Part shown: positions 15,050-23,160 of the stretch, piece by piece | Position numbering within the stretch: position 1 is the first letter of the stretch | How the letters are laid out: every line of letters starts with the position of its first letter | From: Amycolatopsis acidicola | GTDB lineage: Bacteria; Actinomycetota; Actinomycetes; Mycobacteriales; Pseudonocardiaceae | DNA length: 39,763 nucleotides | Direction: 5' to 3' | Assembly (NCBI RefSeq): GCF_007713735.2 | Contig: NZ_VMNW02000082.1 | Location: forward strand, 1 to 39,763 | Made by a program: the position numbers and the translations under genes | Notes under the pieces: model-generated | Database searches by the model: none | What the model was told of the DNA's origin: nothing | What the model saw: the letters and a program-made list of their open reading frames with translations, nothing else

Positions 15050-16375
15050 ATGCTGAACCGCACCGACCTGCGTGGAAAGGTCCCGTCCCCCGTCGAACTG
15101 CGTGCCACGCTGCCGCGCGCCGAGATCGATGTGGACGCGGCCCTGCATCAGGTCCGGCCGGTGGTGGAAGCGGTGCGTGACCGGGGTGTCGAGGCCGTGC
15201 TGGAGTACACGGAGAAGTTCGACAAGGTCCGCCCTGCCACGGTCCGTGTCCCCGCGGACGCGCTGAGCCGCGCGCTCGCGGAGCTCGCCCCGGAGGTCCG
15301 CGCCGCGCTGGAGGAGTCGATTGCGCGCGCCCGCGAGGTGCACGCGGATCAGCGCCGTCAGGACGTGACGACGAAGGTCACCGAGGGCGGCACGGTCACC
15401 GAGCGCTGGGTGCCGGTGGAGCGCGTCGGCCTGTACGCGCCGGGCGGCCTGGCGGTGTACCCGTCGAGCGTGGTGATGAACGTCGTGCCGGCGCAGACGG
15501 CGGGCGTCGGCTCGCTGGTGCTGTGCACGCCGCCGCAGGCCGAGTTCGGCGGCAGCCCCCACCCGACGACGCTCGCCGCCGCGGCGCTGCTGGGCGTGGA
15601 CGAGGTGTGGGCCGTCGGCGGCGCGCAAGCGGTTGCGCTGCTCGCGTACGGCGGCACGGACACCGACGGCGCGGAGCTGCAGCCCGTCGACCTGGTCACC
15701 GGCCCCGGCAACATCTACCTCACCGCGGCGAAGCGGATGCTGCGCGGCCTGATCGGCATCGACTCCGAGGCCGGCCCGACGGAGATCGCGATCCTCGCCG
15801 ACGAGACGGCCGACGCCGGGCACGTGGCGGCCGACCTGATCAGCCAGGCGGAGCACGACACGCTGGCCGCGAGCGTCCTGGTCACCACGTCGGAGGAGCT
15901 GGCCGACGCGGTGGACACGGAGTTGAAAGCCCGCGTCGCCGCCACGAAGCACAGCGAGCGGGTAGCGCAAGCGTTGGGCGGCAAGCAGTCCGGCACGGTG
16001 CTGGTGTCCACAGTGGACGAAGGTCTGCGGGTGGTGGACGCGTACGCGGCCGAGCACCTGGAGATCCAGACGGCCGACGCGCGCGGCGTCGCGGCGAGGG
16101 TGCGCAACGCGGGCGCGGTGTTCGTCGGCCCGTACGCCCCGGTTTCGCTCGGCGACTACTGCGCGGGCTCGAACCACGTGCTGCCCACCGGCGGGTTCGC
16201 CCGGCATTCCTCGGGGCTGTCCGTGCAGAGCTTCCTGCGCGGCATCCACGTGATCGACTACAGCGAAGCGGCGTTGCGTGAGGTGGCGGGCAAGGTCGTC
16301 GCGCTCGCCAACGCCGAAGACCTGCCCGCGCACGGTGAAGCCGTGACAGCGCGTTTTTCCCAGGAGGACCGGTGA
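15050..16375 (+). CDS. hisD: histidinol dehydrogenase
   Basis: A 441-residue zinc enzyme catalysing the last two oxidations of histidine synthesis, histidinol to histidine. Family segments include VERVGLYAPGGLAVYPSSVVMN, TGPGNIYLTAAKR, DSEAGPTEIAILAD, the Q-x-E-H-D zinc/substrate region SQAEHDT, and SNHVLPTGGFARHSSGLSVQSF. ATG 15050 has no Shine-Dalgarno and a -10-like hexamer 6 nt upstream. Its TGA overlaps the hisC GTG, starting hisD-hisC-hisB. No leader peptide rich in His codons is seen. Confidence 0.97.
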   Translation: MLNRTDLRGKVPSPVELRATLPRAEIDVDAALHQVRPVVEAVRDRGVEAVLEYTEKFDKVRPATVRVPADALSRALAELAPEVRAALEESIARAREVHADQRRQDVTTKVTEGGTVTERWVPVERVGLYAPGGLAVYPSSVVMNVVPAQTAGVGSLVLCTPPQAEFGGSPHPTTLAAAALLGVDEVWAVGGAQAVALLAYGGTDTDGAELQPVDLVTGPGNIYLTAAKRMLRGLIGIDSEAGPTEIAILADETADAGHVAADLISQAEHDTLAASVLVTTSEELADAVDTELKARVAATKHSERVAQALGGKQSGTVLVSTVDEGLRVVDAYAAEHLEIQTADARGVAARVRNAGAVFVGPYAPVSLGDYCAGSNHVLPTGGFARHSSGLSVQSFLRGIHVIDYSEAALREVAGKVVALANAEDLPAHGEAVTARFSQEDR

Positions 16376-17469
16376 CCGCCGAAGACGTGACCCTGGCGGA
16401 TCTGCCGCTCAGGGAGGATCTGCGCGGCCGTAGCCCGTACGGCGCGCCGCAGCTGGACGTACCGGTCCGGCTCAACACCAACGAAAACCCGTACCCGCCG
16501 CCGCAGGCGCTGGTGGACGACGTGACGGAGGCCGTGCGCGAGGTGGCCGCCGGGCTGCACCGCTACCCGGACAGGGACGCCGTCGCGCTCCGGCAGGACC
16601 TGGCGGACTACCTGTCGGTGTCCACCGGTGTGCTGCTCTCGGAGCAGAACCTGTGGGCTGCCAACGGATCCAACGAGGTCCTGCAGCAGATCCTGCAGGC
16701 GTTCGGCGGCCCCGGCCGCACGGCGCTCGGGTTCGAGCCCTCGTACTCGATGCACCCGATCATCGCCGCGGGCACCCGCACGGAGTGGGCGCCGACGCCG
16801 CGCCGCGCGGACTTCTCGCTGGACGTCGCGCGGGCCGCCGAGATCGTGGCCGAGCGCAAGCCCGACGTGGTCTTCGTGACCAGCCCGAACAACCCGACCG
16901 GCGGCTCGATCCCGTTGGCGGAGCTGGAAGCGGTGCTGAAGGCGGCGCCGGGGATCGTGGTGGTGGACGAGGCGTACGCCGAGTTTTCCTCGCAGCAGAG
17001 CGCTGTCGCGCTGCTGGACGAGTACCCGGCGAAGCTGATCGTCTCGCGCACGATGAGCAAGGCGTTCGCGTTCGCCGGCGGCCGGCTCGGGTACCTGGCC
17101 GCGGCGCCCGCGGTCGTGGACGCGCTGCAGCTGGTGCGCCTGCCGTATCACCTTTCGCTGCTCACGCAGGCCGCCGCGCGGGCCGCGCTCCGGCACGCGG
17201 ACGAGACGCTGGCCACGGTCGCGAAGCTCGCCGCGGAGCGGGATCGCATGGTGGAAGCCTTGCTGGGGCTCGGTTTCACGCCGGTGCCGAGCGACGCCAA
17301 CTTCGTCCTGTTCGGACAGTTCTCCGACGCGAAGGCGAGTTGGCAGTCCTATGTGGACAACGGGGTGCTGATCCGTGACGTCGGCATCGAGGGGCACCTG
17401 CGGGTGACCATCGGCACCCCGGAAGAGAACGACGCGTTTTTGGCCGCGAGTAAGGAGATCCCCCGGTGA
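16372..17469 (+). CDS. hisC: histidinol-phosphate aminotransferase
   Basis: A 365-residue fold-type I PLP enzyme converting imidazole-acetol phosphate to histidinol phosphate with glutamate. The N-terminal LNTNENPYPPP is characteristic, SPNNPTG is at 171-177, the D199-E200 segment VVVDEAYAEF precedes, and the PLP lysine is K230 in SRTMSKAFAFAGGRLGY. The GTG at 16372 overlaps the hisD stop and has CAGGAGG upstream. It may also act on aromatic keto acids, as some actinobacterial HisC paralogues do. Confidence 0.96.
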   Translation: MTAEDVTLADLPLREDLRGRSPYGAPQLDVPVRLNTNENPYPPPQALVDDVTEAVREVAAGLHRYPDRDAVALRQDLADYLSVSTGVLLSEQNLWAANGSNEVLQQILQAFGGPGRTALGFEPSYSMHPIIAAGTRTEWAPTPRRADFSLDVARAAEIVAERKPDVVFVTSPNNPTGGSIPLAELEAVLKAAPGIVVVDEAYAEFSSQQSAVALLDEYPAKLIVSRTMSKAFAFAGGRLGYLAAAPAVVDALQLVRLPYHLSLLTQAAARAALRHADETLATVAKLAAERDRMVEALLGLGFTPVPSDANFVLFGQFSDAKASWQSYVDNGVLIRDVGIEGHLRVTIGTPEENDAFLAASKEIPR

Positions 17470-18065
17470 CTCGGGTCGGGAAAATTGAGCGGACCACCAA
17501 GGAGTCCTCGATCTCGGTCGTGCTCGACCTCGACGGCACGGGCGAGGTGGAGATCAACACCGGCGTGCCGTTCTACGACCACATGCTCACCGCTTTCGGC
17601 GCGCACGGCTCGCTGGACCTGAAGGTCGAAGCCAGCGGGGACACGCACATCGACGCGCACCACACGGTCGAGGACACCGCGATCGTGCTGGGGCAGGCGA
17701 TCCGCCAGGCGCTGGGCGACAAGAAGGGCATCCGCCGTTTCGGCGACTGCTACATCCCGATGGACGAAACCCTCGCCCACGCCGCGATCGATGTGTCGGG
17801 CCGCCCGTACTGCGTGCACGTGGGCGAGCCGCCGGAGTTCAACACCTTCACCATCGGCGGCAACTATCCGTTCGTGCTGAACAGGCACGTGTTCGATTCA
17901 CTGTCGTTCCACGCGCAGATCGCGCTGCACGTACGGGTCCTGCACGGGCGGGATCCGCACCACATCGCGGAAGCGCAGTACAAGGCGGTGGCCCGCGCCC
18001 TGCGGGCCGCCACGGAGCCGGACCCGCGAGCGGGCGGCATCCCGTCGACGAAGGGTGTGCTTTGA
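17466..18065 (+). CDS. hisB: imidazoleglycerol-phosphate dehydratase
   Basis: A 199-residue monofunctional HisB dehydratase without the phosphatase half found in enterobacteria. The metal-binding histidine motifs are present: PFYDHMLTAFGAHG, DTHIDAHHTVEDTAI near residue 60, the second-half HVFDSLSFHAQIALHVR, and DPHHIAEAQYKAVARAL. The GTG start overlaps the hisC TGA by four bases, and the stop overlaps the TTG of the following small membrane ORF. Confidence 0.97.
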   Translation: MTRVGKIERTTKESSISVVLDLDGTGEVEINTGVPFYDHMLTAFGAHGSLDLKVEASGDTHIDAHHTVEDTAIVLGQAIRQALGDKKGIRRFGDCYIPMDETLAHAAIDVSGRPYCVHVGEPPEFNTFTIGGNYPFVLNRHVFDSLSFHAQIALHVRVLHGRDPHHIAEAQYKAVARALRAATEPDPRAGGIPSTKGVL

Positions 18066-18220
18066 GCAAAGAGGTCGTCGGCGTCCTGCTGCTCGCCTTG
18101 GCCGGGTTCCTGGTGGGCGGCGTCTACACCACGTGGAAGACGGCCAAGCTGCTCGCCGGGCTGCTGCTCATCGCCGCGCTGCTCGCCATCGGCGGGGCGA
18201 TCGCCTGGTTCGTCGGCTGA
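18062..18220 (+). CDS. small membrane protein after hisB
   Basis: A 52-residue frame starting at TTG 18062, overlapping the hisB TGA (TTGA). It has two hydrophobic helices, VVGVLLLALAGFLVGGVY and LLAGLLLIAALLAIGGAIAWFV, around a short basic loop (TTWKTAKL). The overlap with hisB and the clean amphipathic pattern argue that it is translated with the his operon; small membrane ORFs occur at this position in relatives. The function is unknown. Its last 97 bp are antisense to the end of the hypermodification-family gene. Confidence 0.62.
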   Translation: MSKEVVGVLLLALAGFLVGGVYTTWKTAKLLAGLLLIAALLAIGGAIAWFVG

Positions 18221-19188
18221 GCCTGCGTGCGCACGGCGTCGTTGATCCCCCATTTCGGCGGGAACCACGGCGTGGGCATCGGCTCGGCGGCGGGGCGGTA
18301 GCGCTGTTTGATCCGCGTCCGGCCGGAAATGCCCTCGACGCCGGGATGCGCCACCCTGGCGTATTTGCCGACTTCGCAGAACAGGTTCTGGCAGTCGATC
18401 AAGTGCAGGTCCCGGCCGCCGAGTGACGCGAAGTCCAGGCGGAGGCGGGCGAAATGCTCGTGCTGCGTGGCGACGGTATAGGCGATGATCTCGTTCTCGA
18501 TCCCGGTCGCCGCGGGGCCGAAGCATTTGCGGATACCGTCTTTCGCGCCCGGCCCGGCGACGACGAACTCGTTCTCGGAATGGTCGAGCACGCTCGTGTA
18601 GTTCAGATCGACCGTGAACTGGTAGCCGAGGAAGTCCCCGATTCCCGGATACCGCCGAAGTTCGCCGAACACGTCCGAAAGCCCTTGCGCCCGCAGGATT
18701 TTCCCCGGTAGGCCGTCGCGGATCATCGTTTCCGCGAGCAGCAGGTGGTCGGTGTGCTTGCGCGCGCCGCCGAGCCTGGGCGGCGGGATCACGTAGGCCG
18801 CCGAATAGAGCGGTTCCGTGGCCGCGTCGAGCACCTTCCCGGCGTGCCCGGGATTCCAGTCGCGCCAGGTGATCGGGCCCAGGTTTCGCTCCAGCAGGCG
18901 CCAGGTCCCGATCTTGTTGAAGAACTTGAACAGCAGCACCCGAAACACGATGTCCACCGGTTCCTGGCTGCCGCCGTAAGCTACTTCCTGAATGCAGAAC
19001 TGGCTGACGCGATCGGCGGCCCGGTAGCAGTTGGTGAACCGGTGCTGCCGCAGAATTTCGTCCCCCGGGCCCGGTCCGCCGGAATACCGCGCGAAGTACA
19101 ACTGCTGCCGCACGGCGGCGAAACGCCAGTACGTGTCGAAAACCGGACCGGGCGTCAGCGCGCGGCCGGCGACGGTGATCGGGTCCAT
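18124..19188 (-). CDS. putative DNA base hypermodification protein
   Basis: A 354-residue protein matching the all-helical family named for 5-hydroxymethyl-dU DNA kinase helical domains and alpha-glutamyl/putrescinyl-thymine pyrophosphorylases (PF18723-like). Diagnostic segments are YWRFAAVRQ (20-28), FTNCYRAADRVSQF (51-64), FRVLLFKFFNKIGTW (82-96), YSAAYVIP (128-135), RKHTDHLLL (143-151), YPGIGDFLGYQFTVDLNY (180-197) and VAGPGAKDGIRKCF (210-223). Related proteins act in phage thymine hypermodification; chromosomal copies are uncharacterised. No P-loop is visible. The start ATG has TAGGTT 6 nt upstream. Residues from about 323 onward are low complexity and antisense to the small membrane ORF, so the native end was probably lost. 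Confidence 0.72.
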   Translation of the reverse strand: MDPITVAGRALTPGPVFDTYWRFAAVRQQLYFARYSGGPGPGDEILRQHRFTNCYRAADRVSQFCIQEVAYGGSQEPVDIVFRVLLFKFFNKIGTWRLLERNLGPITWRDWNPGHAGKVLDAATEPLYSAAYVIPPPRLGGARKHTDHLLLAETMIRDGLPGKILRAQGLSDVFGELRRYPGIGDFLGYQFTVDLNYTSVLDHSENEFVVAGPGAKDGIRKCFGPAATGIENEIIAYTVATQHEHFARLRLDFASLGGRDLHLIDCQNLFCEVGKYARVAHPGVEGISGRTRIKQRYRPAAEPMPTPWFPPKWGINDAVRTQAQPTNQAIAPPMASSAAMSSSPASSLAVFHVV

Positions 19189-19200
19189 CGGCCCAACCTA
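19189..19200 (-). promoter_or_regulatory. -10 box of the hypermodification-family gene
   Basis: On the minus strand TAGGTT (19195-19200) is followed by 6 nt and the ATG at 19188. This suggests an independent leaderless transcript rather than read-through from the MmpL gene 28 bp upstream. Confidence 0.45.
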
Positions 19201-19216
19201 CCGCCGCCGACCGTGC

Positions 19217-21385
19217 TCACGCGTTCTCGAGCACCTTGTCGTCGTCGAGGCGCTTGGTCAGCTTTTCGCCCTCGACGTCGACGTTGGGCAGCACCCGGTT
19301 CAGCCACTTCGGCAGCCACCAGGCCTTCGCGCCGAGCAGCGACATCACCGCGGGCACGATCGTCATCCGCACCACGAAGGCGTCCACGAGCACACCGAAC
19401 GCGAGCGCGAACCCGATCGACTGAATCAGCGTCGTGTCGGCGAGCACGAACCCGGCGAACACGCTGATCATGATCAACGCCGCGGCCACGACCACCCGCG
19501 AGCCGTGCCGGAACCCGGTGACCATCGCCTCCTGTGGCGCGGTGCCGTGCACGTGCTCCTCGCGCATCCGGGTCACCAGGAACACCTGGTAGTCCATCGC
19601 GAGCCCGAACAGCACGCCGATCAGCAGGATCGGCAGCATGCTCATGATCGGCGCCGTCGACTCCACCCCGAGCAGCGAGTCCAGCCAGCCCCACTGGAAC
19701 ACCGCGACCACGGCGCCGAACGTCGCGATCACCGAACCGAGGAAGCCGAGCGTGGCCTTGAGCGGCACCACGACCGAGCGGAAAACCAGCATCAGCAACA
19801 GGAACGCGAGCCCGACGATCAGCAGCAGGTAGGGCAGCATCGCGTCCGCGAGCTTTTCCGACACGTCGATCTGCAACGCCGTCTGGCCCGTCACCGACAG
19901 CTCCGCGCCGTCATTCACCGGCAGGCCCCGGATGTCGCTCACGAGCTGTTCGGTTTCGGTACTGCTCGGACCGCTCTTCGGGATGACGGTGAACATCGCG
20001 GTGTCACGCTGCGCGTTGTACTGCGGCTGTGTCACGGTCGCGACATCGCCGAGCCGGGAGATCTCGTCGGCCGCCCCCGTCGCGGCGGCCGTCGTCGCGT
20101 CGGACAGGACCACGACGAGCGGACCGTTCAGGCCGGGGCCGAACCCGGAGCTGACGAGGTCGTATGCCTTGCGCTGCGTCGAATCCGGCGCCGCGGTCGC
20201 GTCGTTGGGCAGGCCCAGCTGCATGTCCAGCGCGGGGATGGCGATCACCAGCAGACCGGCGACGGCGGCGAGCAGCACCGGCACCCGGCGCTTGGCCACG
20301 AACCTCGCCCAGCGCTCGCCGTTGGTCCGCCCGGTCGCCTTTTTCTGTTTCCTGCCAAGGACTTTGCGGCCCGCGAAACCCAGCATCGCAGGCAGCAGGG
20401 TGAGCGCGATCAGCACCGCGACGGCCACCGTCGCGGCGGCCGCGATGCCCATCTGGCCCAGGAACGGGATGCCGACGACGGTCAGCCCGACGAGCGCGAT
20501 GATCACCGTCAGCCCGGCGAACACCACCGCCGAACCCGCCGTGCCGACGCTTCGCGCGGCCGCTTCCTGTGGTTCGTGGCCTTCGCCCAGTTCGTGCCGA
20601 TAGCGCGAGACGATGAACAACGCGTAGTCGATGCCGACCGCGAGGCCCAGCATCAGCGCGAGGATCGGGGTGTTCGAGTTGAGCTCGGTGAACCCGGAGA
20701 CCGTCATGATCCCGGCCATCCCGACGCCGACGCCGATGAGCGCGGTCAGCAGCGGAAGGCCCGCGGCGAGCACGGAACCGAACGTCACGGTCAGCACGAT
20801 CGCCGCGACGATCACGCCGAGTCCTTCCGTGGCACCGGTTTCCGGCATGGCCTGCAGCGCGTCACCGCCGAATTCGACCGTCAGCCCGGCCTTCCGCGCG
20901 TCTTCGGCGACCGAGGTCACGGCCTCACGATCGCTGTCGGTCAGCTCCGAGGCCTGCACCCCGTAGCTGATCTGCACCAGCGCGACGCCCTTCGGCGAGA
21001 CCATCCCGGTCTGGAAGGGATCGGTGACCGACTTGGCCTTCGGCGCGGACTTCAGCTCGTCCACGAGATGTTCGACCGCGGCCTTGTTGTCTTCGGTGGT
21101 GAGCTGCTGGCCCTCGGGCGCGGCGATCGCCACCCGCGCTGTCGCGCCGCCGACGCCCGCCTGCGGGAAACGCTCCTTGAGGTGGTCGATCGCGCGCTGC
21201 GCCTCGGTGCCGGGGATGGTGACCGAGTTCGACATCTGCCCGGACAGCGTCAGCGCGCCGAGGCCGAGCACGGCCAGCACGACCGCCCACACGGCGGCCA
21301 CGAGCCAGCGGCGCCGGAACGAGAACCGCGCCAGACGGTAGAGAAGGGTGGCCACAGGGGACTCCAGAGATAGCTCGTCCGTCAT
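19217..21385 (-). CDS. MmpL/RND-superfamily membrane transporter
   Basis: A 722-residue protein with the MMPL layout: an N-terminal helix, a large extracytoplasmic loop, five or six helices, a central cytoplasmic stretch (GRKQKKATGRTNGERWARFVAKRR), and a repeat of the helix-loop-helices pattern. The proton-relay segments GLAVGIDYALFIVSRYRHE and LFGLAMDYQVFLVTRMREE carry the conserved Asp-Tyr pairs. It probably exports lipids, siderophores or drugs. It is divergent from a TetR gene with three operators between, so it is likely the repressed target. ATG 21385 is preceded by GAAGG at very short spacing. Confidence 0.93.
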   Translation of the reverse strand: MTDELSLESPVATLLYRLARFSFRRRWLVAAVWAVVLAVLGLGALTLSGQMSNSVTIPGTEAQRAIDHLKERFPQAGVGGATARVAIAAPEGQQLTTEDNKAAVEHLVDELKSAPKAKSVTDPFQTGMVSPKGVALVQISYGVQASELTDSDREAVTSVAEDARKAGLTVEFGGDALQAMPETGATEGLGVIVAAIVLTVTFGSVLAAGLPLLTALIGVGVGMAGIMTVSGFTELNSNTPILALMLGLAVGIDYALFIVSRYRHELGEGHEPQEAAARSVGTAGSAVVFAGLTVIIALVGLTVVGIPFLGQMGIAAAATVAVAVLIALTLLPAMLGFAGRKVLGRKQKKATGRTNGERWARFVAKRRVPVLLAAVAGLLVIAIPALDMQLGLPNDATAAPDSTQRKAYDLVSSGFGPGLNGPLVVVLSDATTAAATGAADEISRLGDVATVTQPQYNAQRDTAMFTVIPKSGPSSTETEQLVSDIRGLPVNDGAELSVTGQTALQIDVSEKLADAMLPYLLLIVGLAFLLLMLVFRSVVVPLKATLGFLGSVIATFGAVVAVFQWGWLDSLLGVESTAPIMSMLPILLIGVLFGLAMDYQVFLVTRMREEHVHGTAPQEAMVTGFRHGSRVVVAAALIMISVFAGFVLADTTLIQSIGFALAFGVLVDAFVVRMTIVPAVMSLLGAKAWWLPKWLNRVLPNVDVEGEKLTKRLDDDKVLENA

Positions 21386-21406
21386 GCCTTCGAGTGACTT
21401 CGAAGC

Positions 21407-21468
21407 TAGCCAAACGGCTAGGAGATTACAAGCCGATCGGCTAGCGTGTGACTAGCCGCACGGCTAGC
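21407..21468. promoter_or_regulatory. three phased TetR operators
   Basis: CTAGCC-N4-GGCTAG occurs perfectly at 21407-21422 and 21453-21468, with a one-mismatch copy at 21430-21445 (CAAGCC-GATC-GGCTAG). The centres are 21414.5, 21437.5 and 21460.5, exactly 23 bp apart. The first overlaps AAGCTA (TAGCTT on the minus strand), a likely MmpL -10, and the last lies in the TetR promoter region. Confidence 0.75.
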
Positions 21469-21531
21469 AGCTTCTCGGTTGTCGTGATCGCCGGGCGGCA
21501 CGTATCCTCTGCGTGCTCGGGAGGAGAGGCC

Positions 21532-22122
21532 ATGACAGCCGGACCGGCGACCGTATCCACCGGTGGCCAGGAGGACACGCGGACGCGCCTGCTCGGCACC
21601 GCGTTGCGGCTGTTCACCGAACACGGGGTCGAGGGCACTTCGCTGCAGATGATCGCCGACGCGCTCGGGGTCACCAAGGCCGCGGTGTACTACCACTTCA
21701 AGACCAAGAACGAGATCGCCGAAGCGGTCGCGGAGCCCGGGCTGAAGGAGTTGAACGAGGTGGTCGAGGAGGCCACCCGGCAGCGCCGCCGCGGGCAGCA
21801 GGTCGACCATCTGCTCACCGGTTTCGTGGACGTGGTGGTGCATCACCGCGCACTCATCGCGTTGTTCAACCGGGACCACGGCGTGCTGCGTTCGGTCACC
21901 AAGTCCTGGGCGGGCGAAGAGAACTTCGGCGAGCGGATCCTCGAGATCCTGATCGGCCCGGACGGAGACGTGAACCGGGCCGTGGCGGCCCACGCGGCCA
22001 TCGCCGGAATCGCGCTCACGGGCGGCGCGCCCGAGTTCGCCGAGTTGGACGACGACACGCTGCGCGAGCATCTTCTTGATGTGGGGCGGAAACTGCTCGG
22101 CAGGCCGAGGCGCGTCAGCTGA
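21532..22122 (+). CDS. TetR-family regulator of the divergent MmpL gene
   Basis: A 196-residue regulator with a clear TetR helix-turn-helix (RLLGTALRLFTEHGVEGTSLQ, IADALGVTKAAVYYHFKTKNEI) near residues 18-65. The C-terminal domain is the ligand and dimer part. ATG 21532 follows GGGAGGAGAGG. It is divergent from the MmpL transporter across the triple operator, the standard arrangement for local export control. Its stop overlaps the GNAT gene end by 8 bp on the opposite strand. Confidence 0.9.
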   Translation: MTAGPATVSTGGQEDTRTRLLGTALRLFTEHGVEGTSLQMIADALGVTKAAVYYHFKTKNEIAEAVAEPGLKELNEVVEEATRQRRRGQQVDHLLTGFVDVVVHHRALIALFNRDHGVLRSVTKSWAGEENFGERILEILIGPDGDVNRAVAAHAAIAGIALTGGAPEFAELDDDTLREHLLDVGRKLLGRPRRVS

Positions 22123-22552
22123 GCGGCAGCTTCAGGAACGTTGCCGTTTCCGCGAACCCCAGTTTCACGTAGTAGTCGCGGGCGCGGCGGGTCGGCACCG
22201 TCACCTCGACCGCCCCGGCGGCGCGCGCCCTCTCGATGATCGCGTTCACCAGTGCCCGGCCGACGCCGCGGCCACGCTGTGCCGGATCGACCATGAGCTC
22301 CTGCAGTTCGGTCACCGGGCCGTTGGCGTAGAGCACCAGGAACCGGGCGGCCAACGCGTAACCGATCACTTTCCCGTCGTCCTCGGCGACGAGGAGATCG
22401 GTGCTGTCGTAGGTCATGACCGACAGCAGCTGTTCGTAGTTGCGGTCGAACGCCGCGCGCCGGGGGTGGTAGCTGGTGGCGAAACCTTGCAGCAGAAGGA
22501 AAACCGCGTCCGCGTCGGTGACGTCGGCCGGCCTGGTGCGGATGGTGCTCAT
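22115..22552 (-). CDS. GNAT-family N-acetyltransferase
   Basis: A 145-residue acetyltransferase. The acetyl-CoA pyrophosphate-binding motif appears as QRGRGVGRALVNAIIE, preceded by the beta-4 segment LQELMVDP and followed by PTRRARDYYVKLGFAET, which is typical of the fold. The acceptor substrate cannot be inferred. ATG 22552 has GGAG 8 nt upstream; the frame is open farther 5' but with no better start. Confidence 0.88.
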   Translation of the reverse strand: MSTIRTRPADVTDADAVFLLLQGFATSYHPRRAAFDRNYEQLLSVMTYDSTDLLVAEDDGKVIGYALAARFLVLYANGPVTELQELMVDPAQRGRGVGRALVNAIIERARAAGAVEVTVPTRRARDYYVKLGFAETATFLKLPLS

Positions 22553-22809
22553 CGTGCTCGCTCCGGGATGCAGAGGAATTCCGGCGGCACCCGCTCCGTC
22601 GGTGCCGGGCCGGGACTCGTGGCCGGAACGGGTCATCCCGGCCGCGTCGCCTCCAGGATGACAGGTTTCCCGCGCCGGGGCGGTTTCGGGAAATAGTCAC
22701 GATTCTCGGGTCTTCCCCGGCCCGTTCGCCGGCTCAAGGAACGTCTCGTCGCGCAAAACTGTCGGTGGCTGGTGGTAAGCAGTACGTAAGCAAGAACTGG
22801 GAGGAAACC
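22553..22809. other. 257-bp intergenic region with repeats
   Basis: No gene is supported. TTTCCCG ... CGGGAAA forms a 7-bp-arm inverted repeat near 22666-22695. Two direct GTAAGCA copies lie at 22775-22781 and 22786-22792, 11 bp apart, upstream of the DUF2695 ribosome site GGGAGGAAA. The direct repeats could be an activator site. Confidence 0.4.
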
Positions 22810-23160
22810 ATGCGAAACGTCGTCGCCGTGGAAGCACACGTGGCCGGTCTGCACGAGCAGTGGAGCGCGCCGCGGCCGCGTGAATGCCTGACGTGTTATG
22901 TCGGCAGGATGCTCGCGGATTTCGGCTGTGACAACACTTTGCGCTGGGTCGGGCGCTGGCGCGAGCACAACGCCCCGAGGGCCACGGCGCTGGAACGGCG
23001 GCTGGCCGGGCGTGGCGCGCGATGTGATTGCGAGGTGGCGCTGAAGCTGTATCCGGACGAAATCCAGGGCGCCGATCCACCTGTGCCGTGTGCTGGTGTT
23101 TCGCGGCGCGGGTCGACGAAGCCGTGCGGGCTCAGGCGCCGCCCTCCATCGCCGGCTTGA
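22810..23160 (+). CDS. DUF2695-family cysteine-containing protein
   Basis: A 116-residue protein. Residues 24-82 match the actinobacterial DUF2695 pattern: ECLTCYVGRML, FGCDNTLRWVGRW, APRATALERRL and RGARCDCEV. Cysteines at 26, 29, 40, 72 and 74 could bind a metal, but no function is known for the family. ATG 22810 follows GGGAGGAAA. The last 35 or so residues are low complexity and their codons overlap the soxR gene end by 29 bp, so the tail may be a later extension. Confidence 0.75.
   Translation: MRNVVAVEAHVAGLHEQWSAPRPRECLTCYVGRMLADFGCDNTLRWVGRWREHNAPRATALERRLAGRGARCDCEVALKLYPDEIQGADPPVPCAGVSRRGSTKPCGLRRRPPSPA

Noticed and set aside
15002..16333. Long N-terminal extension of the nitrilase frame
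   Set aside because: Antisense to hisD; GTG 15001 has a strong ribosome site and starts exactly at the family N-terminus.
19031..21373. 780-codon plus-strand open frame
   Set aside because: Antisense to the MmpL gene; His/Arg/Gln-rich translation with no family pattern, a GC-rich shadow frame.
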